Below, in pieces: positions 22,998 to 34,354 of a stretch of 64,000 nucleotides of DNA. A program made the translations under genes and the position numbers. The stretch is from NCBI GenBank assembly GCA_008477525.1, contig SPDT01000002.1:1116001-1180000 (forward strand). The letters run 5' to 3'. Below the pieces are notes generated by a model, which searched no databases, was not told the DNA's origin, and saw only the letters and a list, made by a program, of their open reading frames with translations. The DNA comes from Hypomyces perniciosus (taxonomy: Eukaryota > Ascomycota > Sordariomycetes > Hypocreales > Hypocreaceae). Positions within the stretch are counted from its first letter, which is position 1, and the number at the start of each line of letters is the position of its first letter.

Positions 22998-23497
22998 TCA
23001 GCCTGTTCCGCCACCTTCAAAAGGCTCGGTGATCTCTAGATGTCGAATGACTGCTTGAGCCTGGCCAAAATCGCTCCCCGAATCCACCCAGACAGCTCCT
23101 ATCAATGCCTCAACAGTCGATGCCAAAGTAGCCCGCGGGATTTCGCCTCTCTGGGCGGGGTTCTTGGTAATATGTTCGTTCAGACCAAGCCGCCTCCCAA
23201 GATCTTCCAAAGCCGTGTTGGCCCCCGCCTCTTTCAGTATATCGCTGCTTTCCTCTAATCCAGTCAGTACAGCATAGGGCTAAACGTGGCGGAATCATAC
23301 GCACTCGTCCCTCTGTTATTTATGTAGGATCTGTGTGCGACATCCAAGCGGATGAGTGCGTCTCCGATCAATGCCAGTCGTTTGTTCCCTGGTCGGTAGG
23401 ATGCCGATGCGCCTGCTGCTAGGGTAGCCTCATCGAGCAACGCGGTGTCATCGAAGTAGTAGTTGAGAGTTTCCTGAAGACTGGCGTGGGTTGTCAT
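22998..23497 (-). CDS. Stand-alone RNase III-fold protein, probably catalytically dead
   Basis: 149 residues, exons 23497-23305 and 23254-22998 with a 50-nt intron. The RNase III fold spans the protein: LQETLNYYFDDTALLDEATL, NKRLALIGDALIRLDV (signature helix), LEDLGRRLGLNEHITKN and ASTVEALIGAVWVDSG. Compared with the active signature ERLEFLGDA, the first Glu is Lys and the catalytic Glu is Ala, though Asp is kept. In the second site (DxxE) the Asp is Ser. There is no double-stranded RNA-binding domain. It is convergent with the HNH gene, about 60 bp away. It may be a structural RNase III-like protein; fungi have families of these. Confidence 0.75.
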
Positions 23498-24073
23498 GAC
23501 TGGGGCTGTTTTACTCTTTTTACAAAGCGAAATGGTGAGATAGACAGCGGTGATGAAAGGTTTGTTCTCCCTCGATATTTAAGCTACTAAGTTGCGAATA
23601 AAGAAATGGTGCAACGAACCATCCGTGAGGTCTCCTGTTGATCGCTTTTTGAGTTTTGGCCATATCGTCAACTTTCTGTCAACATTACGACATCCGAAAA
23701 AATATGAGAGTACACTCAATCATATACTGTGGGATCTATAGGCCATATGGCAAGGTCCCTGTTTTGTCCACCGGCGGAGCTCTTTGCTTTCAAAGTCTCA
23801 TCACTCACTATCGAGCGATGATCGCTGGCTTGAAACCCCTAGGGGATGGGCACGTTTGGGCTTGTTGGTCACGATTGATGTTGTGACTGCAAAATTGACA
23901 CATACCATTGGATGACCATTCTACTTCTGCATTCAAAGTTCATGTGCTATAATTATCTTACAAGACATATCCAAACCACCGTTACCTTTCGAGAATAAGC
24001 AGTCCCTAAGAGTCTGACTCGACACGCTTTGGCCTACCCTAGGTGTCTCCAAGATTCCTTTCGGTGTGCTCTT
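23498..24073. other. Intergenic, no feature seen
   Basis: Upstream of the RNase III-like gene and downstream of the next minus-strand gene. No coding or RNA feature is supported. Confidence 0.4.
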
Positions 24074-25192
24074 TCAAGCATTAGGAGTTTTGCAATCCTC
24101 CGTAGATTGGATCCGTGAACATCGGGAAGCGGTACAACCAGGTTCAGGATCATAGTCTTCCTCTCCTTCTACATGCTCAGTCCCTGGGTTGGTGTCACCT
24201 TTGTCGACTAGGCCAGTTGGTGAATGATCTGTGGTGACTTCTGCTGAGACCGATATTGGAGATACCTCGTCGGAGTCGGAATCGGATTCACTCAAAGGTC
24301 GTGAGGTCTGAGTGGCCGCATTTTGGTCTTTGATGTTGGACGATGGTTCGTTGGGAGGATTTATTTCCACAACTGGTCCTTCTTCGATGACAGAGTGTCT
24401 GACATCATCCTTTGTAGCAGTCCGTGATTCAGCTTCTGTGCGGGGGCGTTTGCTTCGATTGGTGTCACAAGGTTCCTCAGAAGAAAAGCGCCTCCTCCGA
24501 TTCCTTGAGATTGGCTCTGATTCAGAGCTAGTTATGGGAGATGGGTTCCCCTTGGTATTCTCAGCTGGTTCCGACAAGGAGACAGGTTCCTTCGCCAGTA
24601 TAGATGGAGATGGAGGCCGCTGGGCATCTGAAAGCGTTCGATCATGAGAACTGGGGGAAGGGAGTTTCGGTATGTCCTCGATACGCTCATCGTTGAAAGG
24701 CCATGTGAAATCATATATCCAAGGTTAGCAAAAGCATATCGACGAGCGAGAACGCATAGTATACTGACACATATCTGCTAGTCGATCCCCAGCATCAGGT
24801 CCGAGAAGTGATGCAAGAAATGCAATAAGACTATCGAGAGAGGCGCAGCGACTGAGTTTAAGGTACTCGAAGAGCTGCTTTTTGTCAAGTTCCTTCCCGT
24901 AGAGAAATAGAAGTGAGAGGTCATTCTGCATTTTCTTGAGTTCTTCCAGTCGTTCATCTTTCCTAGCCTGCAGGCGCTGGTAGAAGTCGGCCTGATCTGA
25001 TGCAGTGCATGCGATCTCGGTGACATCGCGATGGAAAGCCTCTGGATCCTGGAGAAACATGGGTACGGTATTAAAGCGCTCGTGGAGGTCCCCGAACAGC
25101 GCATCGCGACCCAGGTTGACAAACCGATTTGGCCACCTGTATTGGGGCTCCTGATCAAAGTCAACGGCAGGTGGCTTTCTCCAAGGCATCAC
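24074..25192 (-). CDS. Unknown fungal protein with charged, Ser-rich tail
   Basis: Family not recognised. The N-terminal exon (from 25192, MMPWRKPPAVDFDQEPQYRW; Met2 equally possible) encodes a helical region with FYQRLQARKDERLEELKKMQ. The C-terminal exon ends at 24074 and is Ser/Glu/Asp-rich with basic patches RNRRRR and RSKRPR that could be nuclear signals. The junction lies between about 24769 and 24660: a GTCAGT donor and a GCTAACC branch are visible, but no acceptor gives a clean frame (GATGAG at about 24667 is nearest). A reading YDFTWPFNDERIEDIPKL continues the C-terminal frame upstream to a stop. The gene may be intact with an unusual intron or carry a small frame defect. Confidence 0.5.
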
Positions 25193-25609
25193 GAACCAGT
25201 CTTCTTAGTGTGCGGATGTTGTTGATGTTTGATGTTGAAGGGTTGAAGAATTGAAGAGTTGTAAAGGTGAGAGTTGTTCTGATTGCAAACAAGTAGCAGA
25301 AAAGTAGCCTGTGTGACTTATTGTTGTGAGGAAGCATTGAGGTGAATAAGACACGAGCGTATACTGCGTCACTGCATTCACCATGCCATCAGATTCGATA
25401 TATATAAATCCCCAGAACCACCACACGTTTTTTTATCTATGCCCATCTACAAATTTCTCAACTATCAACTTCGTATCTATTTTCTCCTCACAACTCTCGT
25501 CTTCCAAGCGCTTTACCCCTTCCGACTTATAAAAATCGCACTTCCCTACAAACCAGGTACAACATCAAGCGCAGTAATTACGTTGAATACCTGCTATTTA
25601 AGGACAATA
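25193..25609. promoter_or_regulatory. Divergent promoter region
   Basis: The 417 bp separates the start codons of the unknown gene and the broken kinase. A TATATATAA-like stretch lies at about 25398-25406. No specific site is claimed. Confidence 0.4.
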
Positions 25610-27448
25610 ATGGCTCCTTCATCTACAGAGATCCCTCAAGATCACTCATTAATGCCGATTATTGAGTTCCTGGCTGCTGGCGGATTCTCCTCAAACCCGC
25701 ATCCAGATAACTATCCCGAAGCACGCTCAGCTGTCGAAGATGGAACGGAACTGAATGCCGACGAAATCTTAGAATCCACCGAATATACCGATGAAGAGGA
25801 TGACGATCTTCCTGTATCTCTGGCAAGGCTGTGCCTTGAGGATCTCCCCGCCAATGGCCGAGTTATCTTGCTCCAACGACGGCTACCATCTTGGATGCTG
25901 ACCAACCCTCATTACATCAAGTTACAGGTGGCGAAGAGTTGTCTGTGGTGCCTCAAACGTCAAAGCACCCCGACTTTGCTGTGATGCTAGAGAGTTTATG
26001 TTGCCGTTTCCATTACACTGAGCAGGGTAACATGGTGCTTCAGAGTATCGACGAAAGCTCATTGTTTCTGTTTAATTTAGATAGTGGAAATGAGATGGAC
26101 GTGAGCGGCGGACAAGATTTAACCCTCAGCCCCGTTTCCATCTCACCTGGCATGTGGAGGATTGTCAATCCACGACCAGGATTAGAGCCGCTCCGTATTG
26201 ACTTCCGTCTCCTTGAGCCAAGATATGAGCTGGGAAGGGTATTGGAGGTGGAAGAAATGGGTCCAAAACGGAAGAACACCACTTCTATGGAAGGCTGGGA
26301 AAAGCGTCTCCGCCTTGACAATGAGAGTGACGGCTTGGGCATGGTGCTACTACGCCATCCACGACAGGTATGATTGCAACACCAACGGGTTCTCTTGTTG
26401 TGTGTTTTCTCGGTACTTACATGTGCTTCCAGGATATCTCCAAGAGAATGTCCCGTCCACCAGCCTCCAGTATCAGCAATCCCTTGCTTGAACTTGACGC
26501 TGGTGAAATGCTCACTATCAGGACGCCGACTAACGACGAGAGACATGACTCCGAGAATTACTCAGTCTCTCATTTGCGTGACATCGTTCACAAGAGGTCT
26601 GCATCCCTCTTTCAAGGCAAGCATTCCAAGCTTGGCAACGTCGCAGTAAAGATTATTCGGCCCTAGAGGGAGCCGCAATATTTGCACTTGCCGACGGTTT
26701 GTCGAAAATGGAGAAATGAAGAAAAGGCCATGCACGAGCTAGATCATGTAAGTTTCCATATTGATCTGATGTGGGCCGCGTTTCTTGAACTAACAACGGG
26801 TCTCAGCCAAATATCATTAAGTTCCTAGGGTCAGACGCTCGCCTCTTCTCCATTTACATGGAATGTCTGCCGTACCCCGATCTGGCTCACTGCAGGAATA
26901 GCCACCGCGGTCATTTCTATTCCGGCACGCTCCAGGATGCGACCCGTATTCTGTCCGACGTGAGGGAAGCTTTGGAGTATCTAAACCATCATAAAGTGCT
27001 CCATAACGACATAAAGCCGGGAAACATTCTGTATTCCCCCAACCACGGTGCCATTCTCATTGACTTTGGGTTGGCTTCCTCTATCGGGGATGTCGCCTGC
27101 AATGGGGGCACTCCTTGGTATGTACCCCCTGAGTTCCTCGCAAGCAACGTGAGAGGTTACGAGAGTGATATCTTTGCTCTCGGCATTACTCTTTTATACC
27201 TCCTTAAGAAGATTCCCCTGCCTGAAGCAACCCAAAGGTCATGGGTTGTTCGGAAGGTCAGGTCAGACACCAGAGAAGCCGATCGCATGAAGGATTGGCT
27301 GGCCAAAGTTGACGAGGTTCGTGAAAGCCTTGAGCTAAGTGGGCTTGAAGGGCTGGTCAGAAGTTTGGTCGGCAAAAATCTCGCAATAAGAGTGGCGGTC
27401 TTTAAAGCGGGAGGGAAGTGGCTTTCAAAGCAATCTGGCTCAAAATGA
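25610..27448 (+). pseudogene. Ser/Thr protein kinase broken by an in-frame TAG
   Basis: Exons read from 25610 (MAPSSTEIPQDH). A frame change follows between about 25815 and 25930, with no clean intron found. The rest reads to 26367, 26433-26747 and 26807-27448, with clean introns 26368-26432 and 26748-26806. The kinase core includes VAVKIIRP, WRNEEKAMHEL, PNIIKFLGS, catalytic loop HNDIKPGNIL (Asn instead of Arg), DFGLAS and GTPWYVPPEF. A TAG at 26664-26666 splits the domain between the VAVK strand and helix C, while the frame on both sides stays protein-like. No intron of normal size removes it. A CAG-to-TAG transition would explain it. Either a recent pseudogene, a truncated N-terminal product, or readthrough. 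Confidence 0.72.
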
Positions 27449-28100
27449 TGCGCAAATAGGAACGCATTTCTTGAAATGCTGGGAATTGCTGGACATTGCT
27501 GGAATATTTGGAAATCGAATGGTATCTGCAGCGTATATAAGAATGCCCGTCCATGTAAGCTACCAGTAGCAATTGCAGCAATTGCAGCAATAATAGGGAA
27601 ATTGAGCAATCTCGAAAACGACCGAATTGGCTTCATACCCAAGCGCTATGCCTGAGGTTGCAGTGTAGTCGTTTATCTGTTGCAAAGCCATTGCCTGCAG
27701 GTTGGCAAAGGCATCTCCATCGGATAGTACAAATGACAAGGCTTCGCTAGTAATCGACAATTTCCTAGAGGGTCGCGTAGAGGATCCCTCCAATCCTCCT
27801 CAAAATCAGCCATTTTGGGGGATGTGCCAGGATTGTATGGAAGAGTGAAGAAGTAGATAGTTGGTAGTGCGGAGTATTAATATGAAATAATCATGGGATA
27901 TATAGTACTTGTGTAATCAAACCGTCATTATTGCATTTGTGTTCGTAGTACGAAGTATTCGTACGAAGTACTTCTTGTTTACTTATCTAGAGAGTATAGT
28001 TCATTCTATCCTAAATGAACTAACTCATCATGAACACTATATCAGACCAAAATCCAGCAAAATGTGAGTCTACACTGTGCATATGGATAAGTGACCCTAT
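27449..28100. other. Intergenic with AT-rich short palindromes
   Basis: Contains a minus-strand frame of 77 codons (27560-27793) following a small ATG ORF (MADFEEDW...) in another frame; this may be a gene remnant but is not supported. TAC/GTA palindromes such as cgtacgaagta cluster at 27945-27975. Confidence 0.35.
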
Positions 28101-28403
28101 ATGCGACAGGTCAACGATCAACGGAAGAGAGAAGCAGCAGAGCTTCTGTCACAAGGAATGCCACCCCACCCCTTAATCTCGAAACCCCCCTTGACAAGGG
28201 AGGCGATGAAACTCCTGGAGGAGGTCAACAGCGACACACTCTCTCGAACACAGCTGGGGTATGAAGGGGAAAAGACCATAAAGGCTTCCAGATTGACCTT
28301 TGGAAAGATATCCCTCTGCAGAGGACGGGAAGAGCGCAGAGGGTATATTTTCAGAGCCCCTCTCACTTTGGGTATGACATATATACCCAAAGGCCGTGGG
28401 TGA
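28101..28403 (+). CDS. Small hypothetical protein
   Basis: 100 codons, not recognised: MRQVNDQRKREAAELL followed by PPLTREAMKLLEEVN and a basic C-terminus. Its residue use is more protein-like than the other frames here. A GTGAGT at about 28055 and a GACAG at 28110 hint at a splice from an upstream MNTISDQ start, but that puts the sequence in a different frame with an early stop. Support is weak. Confidence 0.3.
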   Translation: MRQVNDQRKREAAELLSQGMPPHPLISKPPLTREAMKLLEEVNSDTLSRTQLGYEGEKTIKASRLTFGKISLCRGREERRGYIFRAPLTLGMTYIPKGRG

Positions 28404-28915
28404 AATCCTGGAGGACTTTTGCAGACGTTCCCGATTGGGCTATCAGTCGGTACCAGGTCTTCAGGCTTGCTCTTCTCGTCTCCTCTACCCGTTGGCGGGG
28501 ACTTCGTAAACCAACGGGTACCTAGTTTCCTATCTTTGTAGTACTACGTACGAAGTACAGTTGGTCCGCAAAAGTGTGTACATACTATTCGACTAAGGAA
28601 GATACTGCTCCGTAGTGTAAGTCGACGTTGTATAAAAGCAGAAAAAAAATCTAAACCATAACACTTTGTACAATACTAATTCATGAGACAAATCAGAATT
28701 TATACTATAGAAAGGCCCATAACGTAACCTGTAGGTAATAATATGATCCAGTTGGTTATGTGTCGAAACACCCAAGGCCGATCTAGGCAGGCGGTAAGAC
28801 CCTTGCATACCTAGATGTGATCATAATTGGCAATTGTCCCGCGATATTCCAGATCCTCCCACTTCAACCTCAGCCTCTCAAGCAATTGGCCATCCCATGC
28901 GCCGCTATTGCAACA
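28404..28915. other. Intergenic, upstream of SURF1
   Basis: Includes the palindromic motif gtactacgtacgaagtac at about 28540. No coding feature is supported. Confidence 0.45.
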
Positions 28916-30076
28916 ATGAATTGCACACATACCTTTCTGCGCAGCCTGCGGGCAAGCAGCTTCGCAAAATCCACGCCGAAATGTCCCAAAACCGTCCGCA
29001 TCACAGCTCCCCGAACCGCCCGAAGACCGATATCGACATCGAGCGCAAGACCAAACAACAGACAATCCGTCGACGACCCCGACTTTGTATCAATAATCGA
29101 CGCACCGCCCCAGATCGTACGCGCCGGTAAGCGCCATGGGCCTGGTATCATTCTCCTCGGTTCGTGGCCCAAGTCCTGCGCAAGAAAAGTAGTAGCACCA
29201 TGCTTATTGGGATTCCAATAGCTCTCATTCCAGTCACTGCTTTCGCTCTCGGCACATGGCAAGTCCAGCGTCTAGGCTGGAAAACAGATTTGATCGCCAA
29301 GCTAGAAGACCGCCTCGTGCGCGATCCCTTGCCCCTCCCACCGCATATCGACCCTTCTGTCGTCCATGAGTTCGACTATCGCCGAGTCCTCGCCACCGGT
29401 CGCCTACGGCACGACCAAGAGATGCTTATTGGGCCGCGTATGCGAGACGGGCAGGATGGGTTCATGGTAGTAACGCCGCTAGAGCGCGAGGGCGGCTCAA
29501 CTATCCTGGTGAACCGGGGGTGGATCAGCAAGAAGCATCGCAGCCAGAAGACTAGACCAGCTGGCTTGCCTACGGGAGTGGTCACGGTAGAGGGGCTGTT
29601 GCGCGAGCCATGGAAGAAGAACATGTTTACGCCGGACAATAGGCCCGATAAGGGCGAGTTTTATTTCCCGGATGTGCAGGAGATGGCTGCTTTGACAGGC
29701 AGCCAGCCTGTCTGGGTGGAGGCTACCATGGGTATGACCCTCTTCTTCTCCCCATCACCAATCCTTCTCCCCCCTTCTCCTTGCTGACGACCCCAGAACC
29801 CGAGTTCATGAAGATGATGGACTATGAAGCTCGAGGTATCCCTTTCGGAAGGGCCGCGGAGGTCAACCTGAGGAATAACCATGCCCAATACATTTTCACA
29901 TGGTAAACCCCCCCTCCCCCTTTCTCACTTTCGTCGTAGTCTTCGTCCTCCTTCATAAACTGACCATCAATCATAGGTACGGGCTTTCCCTTGCCACAAC
30001 AATCATGCTTTACATGGTCCTCAAGAAGCCGCCATCAAACGTCGCCCGTCGCATTCGGGCCAGCCGAAGTATATAG
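28916..30076 (+). CDS. SHY1: SURF1/Shy1 cytochrome c oxidase assembly factor
   Basis: 319 residues in four exons: 28916-29159, 29222-29731, 29797-29902, 29977-30076; introns of 62, 65 and 74 nt. Splicing restores HGPGIILLALIPVTAFALG. The protein has an Arg/Ser-rich mitochondrial presequence, a first membrane helix leading into GTWQVQRLGWK, the intermembrane-space domain with LIGPRMRDGQDGFMVVTPL and ILVNRGWI, YFPDVQEMA, RNNHAQYIFTWYGLS, and a second membrane helix (LATTIMLYMVLKK). Shy1 helps insert haem a into Cox1 in the inner mitochondrial membrane. Its stop is only 37 bp from that of the convergent CENP-T gene. Confidence 0.95.
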
Positions 30077-30113
30077 ATGTAAAAATCCCAGTGAGCCTGT
30101 TGTAACAAAAATA

Positions 30114-31732
30114 TCATGTAACCTCTGTCGCATCATTTTCGCCATCGTCCCGCCTCCGCTTGGCGCGGCGCTGCTTTGCAGGTTGGGGCACGGGCATTCT
30201 CAACTCTTGGAGGAGTTCTCGTGGCAAGTGTCTTTGAGCCAGTGAGAACATGGTGGCGTCAGCTTTGATCTGCCGTTGTCTGTGCAAGAGGATTAGCAGG
30301 ATGCAAAAAACAATGGAATCCTATGATACCCAGTGCGGATGACATACCTCCGCATCAACGTTACAACGTCGCTCTCTTCGATTGTCTTGCGTTTGGCATG
30401 GCTGGCGTATGCCCCCAAGTCATCTCCCAGCTGCTCAAAGAACCATTCTGAAGCCTGAGTGAGAGCCGCCAGAGTATCCGCGGAAATTCTTTGGTTGCTT
30501 AGCCCGGAGGATTGTAGTGCGGTCTGTGCTACCCGCTTGACGAAGGCAGGTGGTAACGGAGGATATTCGATGCCATGTCTTGAGACTCGGTTTCGCTTTT
30601 TCTTGGACTTGGATTCGCCCTTTGATGGCTGAGCTTCGCCAGCCTCGGTCATATCCATCTCCTCACCCTCATCTTCGCTTTGTGCCCCGAAATCCGGGAA
30701 GCCGCCGGCGTCGTCATCAGAAACTACATCATCTCCCAATGGCTCTCGCATCTCATTCGCAGTAGCCTCGGCAACAGATCGGTCTACTAGTGGCGACGTT
30801 TGGGCAGCTTCTACGCCGGGTTCCGATAGCATAAATGTGGTTTGGTCGTCCAGGCCTACTGGCATCTCCAGTCCGAAATCGCTCTCGCGGCCCATCGTAG
30901 TGCGTCGGGTCGGGTCAACATCAATCCTGCGATCCTTAGCAACAATTAATATAGCGAGAGACTAACAAAGTACATACCGCTCAAATGAAAAGTCAGCACC
31001 TGACTCCCGGGCCTGCAGGTCCTCAAGAAGGCCAGGGAAGAAGTCTGATTGTCGTCCGAGATCCTCGGTGGGATCATTGAAGAAGAAGCCGCTGTCCCGA
31101 ACACTACCAAAACTTCCACGCGACAATCTAGACGGCTGCTCGCTAATAGCTCGCCGGGGCAGTTCTATTGATTGCACCGTGTAGTTCTCATCCTCAAGAC
31201 CCGATGATCGCGGAGGCTGCAAGTCCGAATCGTCATCCTCATCCAGTGGTAGAGACAGTCGCGGTCTGTCGATAGGCAACTCATCGTCCTCATCCTCTTC
31301 TTCAATTGGCGCAATACTCGAATCAGGCCTATCCAGGGGTGACGACGATGTGACAATGGGTTTGCTGTTAGCGGCTAGCGCTCTGCCCAAATTGCGCAAG
31401 AGTCCCATCGGGGTCTCTCTCTGCTCCTTCAGACTGCGGCGACGGTTCTTCCCTGGCGTAAACATAGCCATGCGACGCTGGTCGAGCGCCCTACGCGCGG
31501 CTTTTGCGTGTGGTGTCGGCGCATTGTTTCTTCGGGCAGATGCTGGTGTTCCACGACGGATCGAGTTGAGGAGATCTCGGGAGGCACTGCGGTCGAGAGG
31601 AGTGTGGATGGAGCGACGGGACGAAGGAGGCTCGGCGCTCACAGCCCGACGATTGGGAGTTATCGTTGGTGCTTTGGCTTTGGCTTTGGCTTTAGCATTG
31701 CGGGTGCCGTGGGGTGTGGGAGTTCCGTCCAT
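30114..31732 (-). CDS. Inner-kinetochore protein CENP-T (Cnp20) homolog
   Basis: 499 residues in three exons: 31732-30978, 30926-30348, 30279-30114; introns of 51 and 68 nt. The start MDGTPTPHGTRNAK is chosen over an upstream in-frame Met because conservation appears to begin there. The N-terminal half is basic, Pro/Arg-rich and disordered (RRSLKEQRETPMGLLRNLGR), then acidic stretches follow. The histone fold lies at about residues 370-450, with YPPLPPAFVKRVAQTAL, ISADTLAALTQASEWFFEQL and KRKTIEESDVVTLMRR, and a CENP-T extension RHLPRELLQELRMPVP after it. CENP-T pairs with CENP-W at centromeric chromatin and recruits the Ndc80 complex through its N-terminus. Confidence 0.88.
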
Positions 31733-32086
31733 GGTGGTTTGAGAGAGTCGTGTTGATGTTGATAGGAGCCCAACAAGCTTATGTCTTGTATCAAGGCTTT
31801 CAGGATGCTCTTGGCAATAGCATTGCCAGCGACGATCCAAAGATGGGGTTTAGATCTAGAGGCCGGATTTCTCCGAATGTAGATATGGGGCTTTGTCGTC
31901 GATGACTTGGAGAGTCTAAGTGGAACGCGTACTGAAGCTTGACGCGATATGATATGACGATGTACCTTATGTGGCGGGGTTTCGGCACAGAGGGTAAGGG
32001 TTGGGGTTATAACCCTTCCAATCAGAGACACATTCAGATCGAGTGCAAAAATAAAAGGACGGACAACTAATACAATGGACTAGACT
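31733..32086. other. Intergenic, upstream of CENP-T
   Basis: A 354-bp stretch without a supported feature. An upstream in-frame Met of the CENP-T frame (31840, MDRRWQC) falls here and is probably untranslated. Confidence 0.5.
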
Positions 32087-32692
32087 CTATGGTACGATTT
32101 CTTTCTTGTTTAGTAAATCCCAAGTTGGTACCTTGAATGCATCAAATTGGTTTCCGCCATCAAAACGATGAGCCGCCTTCTTTTGTTCAACATACCACAT
32201 CGCTGCATCTCGTACCGTTTGCCAATCACTAACACAGGTGGTAACAGCTTCGGCATCCTGTCCGGCTCTCTCCAGCGCTTCTTTGACCCAGTAGACACAG
32301 TTCCAGCCTAGGATGTCCTGCTGGAGGGGTATGTTTTGAAACACCTGCTGCAGACGCTGCAGGTTCTTGACTTTCCCAACCAGGATGCGAACGAGGAGAA
32401 TGCCATGCTCTTCCGAGGTACTGATGTATTGCCATCTTCCCGTCATAACTGGCGGATCACCCTCTAGGACAAGTCGTTCCTTGACGTGGTATATTCCAAC
32501 ACGTTGCGTTTCGATGTTTACATCGTCTTTGGGGCCTGTGAGAACAGCCCAATGATACCTGTGAAATCATTGTGAGGTTTCGCCGCCATCTCGACCTAAG
32601 AGGGTCTCTAACGTGTCTTCAAGTCCGGGCATCTTTCGTTGGCCTCCACGCACATAGAGACCAACATAGAGACGATCTTTGTTAGAAGGCAT
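32087..32692 (-). CDS. Uncharacterised fungal protein, WHWAVLTGPK-type
   Basis: 183 residues, exons 32692-32613 and 32558-32087 with a 54-nt intron (GTTAGA to TTCACAG) that joins LEDT to YHWAVLTGPKDD. The start MPSNKDRLYVGLYVRGG is the first ATG. The order of a YHWA strand, YHVKERLVLEGDPP, a long helix and a WNCVYWVKEALE segment occurs in many fungal proteins of unknown function; the Cys and surrounding residues recall papain-like/NlpC-type folds, but I cannot show a catalytic triad. It lies between CENP-T and MOB, in the same orientation as CENP-T. Confidence 0.6.
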
Positions 32693-33132
32693 GGCGGAGA
32701 GCGGCGAGTTGTAGGTAGACTATGATAAGGGCGAAGAGGTATTGCAGAAAGTACGGGAACATCTATTAGTTGGCGGGCAGTTCAACCTACAGGGTTGGAG
32801 AGATGTCTTACTCTACATATCCATCGTCACATTACCAATAACGAAAAAAAATAAAAGACAACCAGAAGGTGATGGTCTGCTGCAAAATGATTTTCAGATG
32901 CCCACGAGATATGAAAACCGTGGTCTTATCTTCAATATGAACCCATCATACCTAAGGTAACGTTGGTTCATGGTGGACTACCCTGGAGCTGGAGTCCGAT
33001 CCTGCTTACATAACAAAAACCAACCCCTGTCTGGCTAGCTCGTTCTGTACCATCAAGCGGACCCCTATTCTCTAGTCTGTACTACCTCCCCACCAAATCA
33101 CAGGCGTCTATCGAACATTCAACTTGCCCGCC
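32693..33132. other. Divergent intergenic region
   Basis: Lies between the unknown fungal gene and the MOB gene, head to head. No specific element is claimed. Confidence 0.45.
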
Positions 33133-34286
33133 ATGTCCAACCTATTTTCTGGAATGTGAGTATCTCGTACGGATCGCTATCCGATATGGGGATTAGCTAA
33201 CCATTCACCTCAACAGAAAGGCCCAGATCCGGGGAACATCCTCCAAGGCAGGAGCGTCAACCAAGAACCCAGCACCACCGCCTGTCCCTACCCAAGCCCC
33301 CCCACCAGAGACACATGATGTACGGCCTACGACGAGTTCCGCCCCGAAGGTTTCTCTTCCAGAGTCTCTATCACTGGGCCAATCGATAGATGTGGTGGTC
33401 CCAAGCCTCGACTTGCCTCGTCCGTTGCCCGTATGGCTCAACCCTGCATGTGCCAAGCACATCGTCAAGGGGAACTTCTTGACCCTCAGTGCCCGACCGA
33501 AGACCGTCGAACAGGGGGAATGGGTGGCACATCACGGTACGCGTATTGTGTGGAATATCCAGGATACGACGCAGTTTCTGACACTCTCCAGTGGTCGAGC
33601 ACTACCGAAACCTATGGAACTTCGTTCGCGTTATCCACGAGAAGGAGGAGGACGGTACCACGATATGTAACCCTTCAACCTGTCCTAAGATGTCAGCTGG
33701 GAAGTGAGTGATTTGTTTGTATCTTCCAGTGCTTGCAGCTAACGAGGACAGGAACCACTCATATACGTGGCTGAACAGAAACCATGAGCCGGTGGAGCTT
33801 CCTGCGTCTGAATACATAGCACTCATGCAGCGGTGGATGTCTGGGAAGATTGACGACACAGTGCTGTTTCCAACGGACCCCTCCAACACCTCCTATGCGC
33901 CACAGCCGGATTTCACAAACGGTGCCCTTGTTCAGAACAACGGCGAGGACTGGTTTGGAGCTAGGAGCGGGTTTCCGAAGACGTTTTCTGGTACCTGTCA
34001 GCTCATTTTCCGGCAAATCTTCCGAGTCTATGCCCATCTTTACTGGGACCACTTCATCGAGCCCTTCTATCATCTCAATCTTGAAAAGCAGCTGAATAGC
34101 TGCTTCAGCCATTTCATCCTCACCGCCACCACCCTCGAGATGCTGCAGCCCAGCGAGCTTGAGCCTATGCAATACCTTATTGATCTATGGGCAGCTGACG
34201 GCACCTTCCCCCCCGAGTCAAGAGCATATTCATATGCAAACCTCGACCGAGGCAAGTACATCTTGACCCTGGGTTCCGCATCTTGA
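33133..34286 (+). CDS. MOB family kinase activator
   Basis: 329 residues in four exons: 33133-33155, 33217-33536, 33592-33703, 33752-34286; introns of 61, 55 and 48 nt. Splicing joins MSNLFSGI to KAQIRG, WVAHH to VVEHYRNLWNFVRV, and SAGK to NHSYTWLN. After a Pro-rich N-terminus comes the Mob domain: LPVWLNPACAKHIVKGNFLT, a CX4C zinc half-site (CNPSTC), PASEYIALMQRWMSGKIDD, the HX4H half-site (HLYWDH) and LNSCFSHFILTATTLEML. MOB proteins bind and activate NDR/LATS kinases in mitotic-exit, septation and polarity pathways. The last 15 residues (DRGKYILTLGSAS) differ from what I expect, so a final intron is possible. Confidence 0.9.
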
Positions 34287-34354
34287 ATGACGTCAGACTT
34301 GGCACACATCTGGTGGCAAACGGCCAATCCGCTTTTATCGTGGGCTCTGCAAGT

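Noticed and set aside
25439..25609. Upstream extension of the kinase ORF from 25439
   Set aside because: The 57 extra residues are hydrophobic and leader-like; the ATG at 25610 begins the plausible protein.
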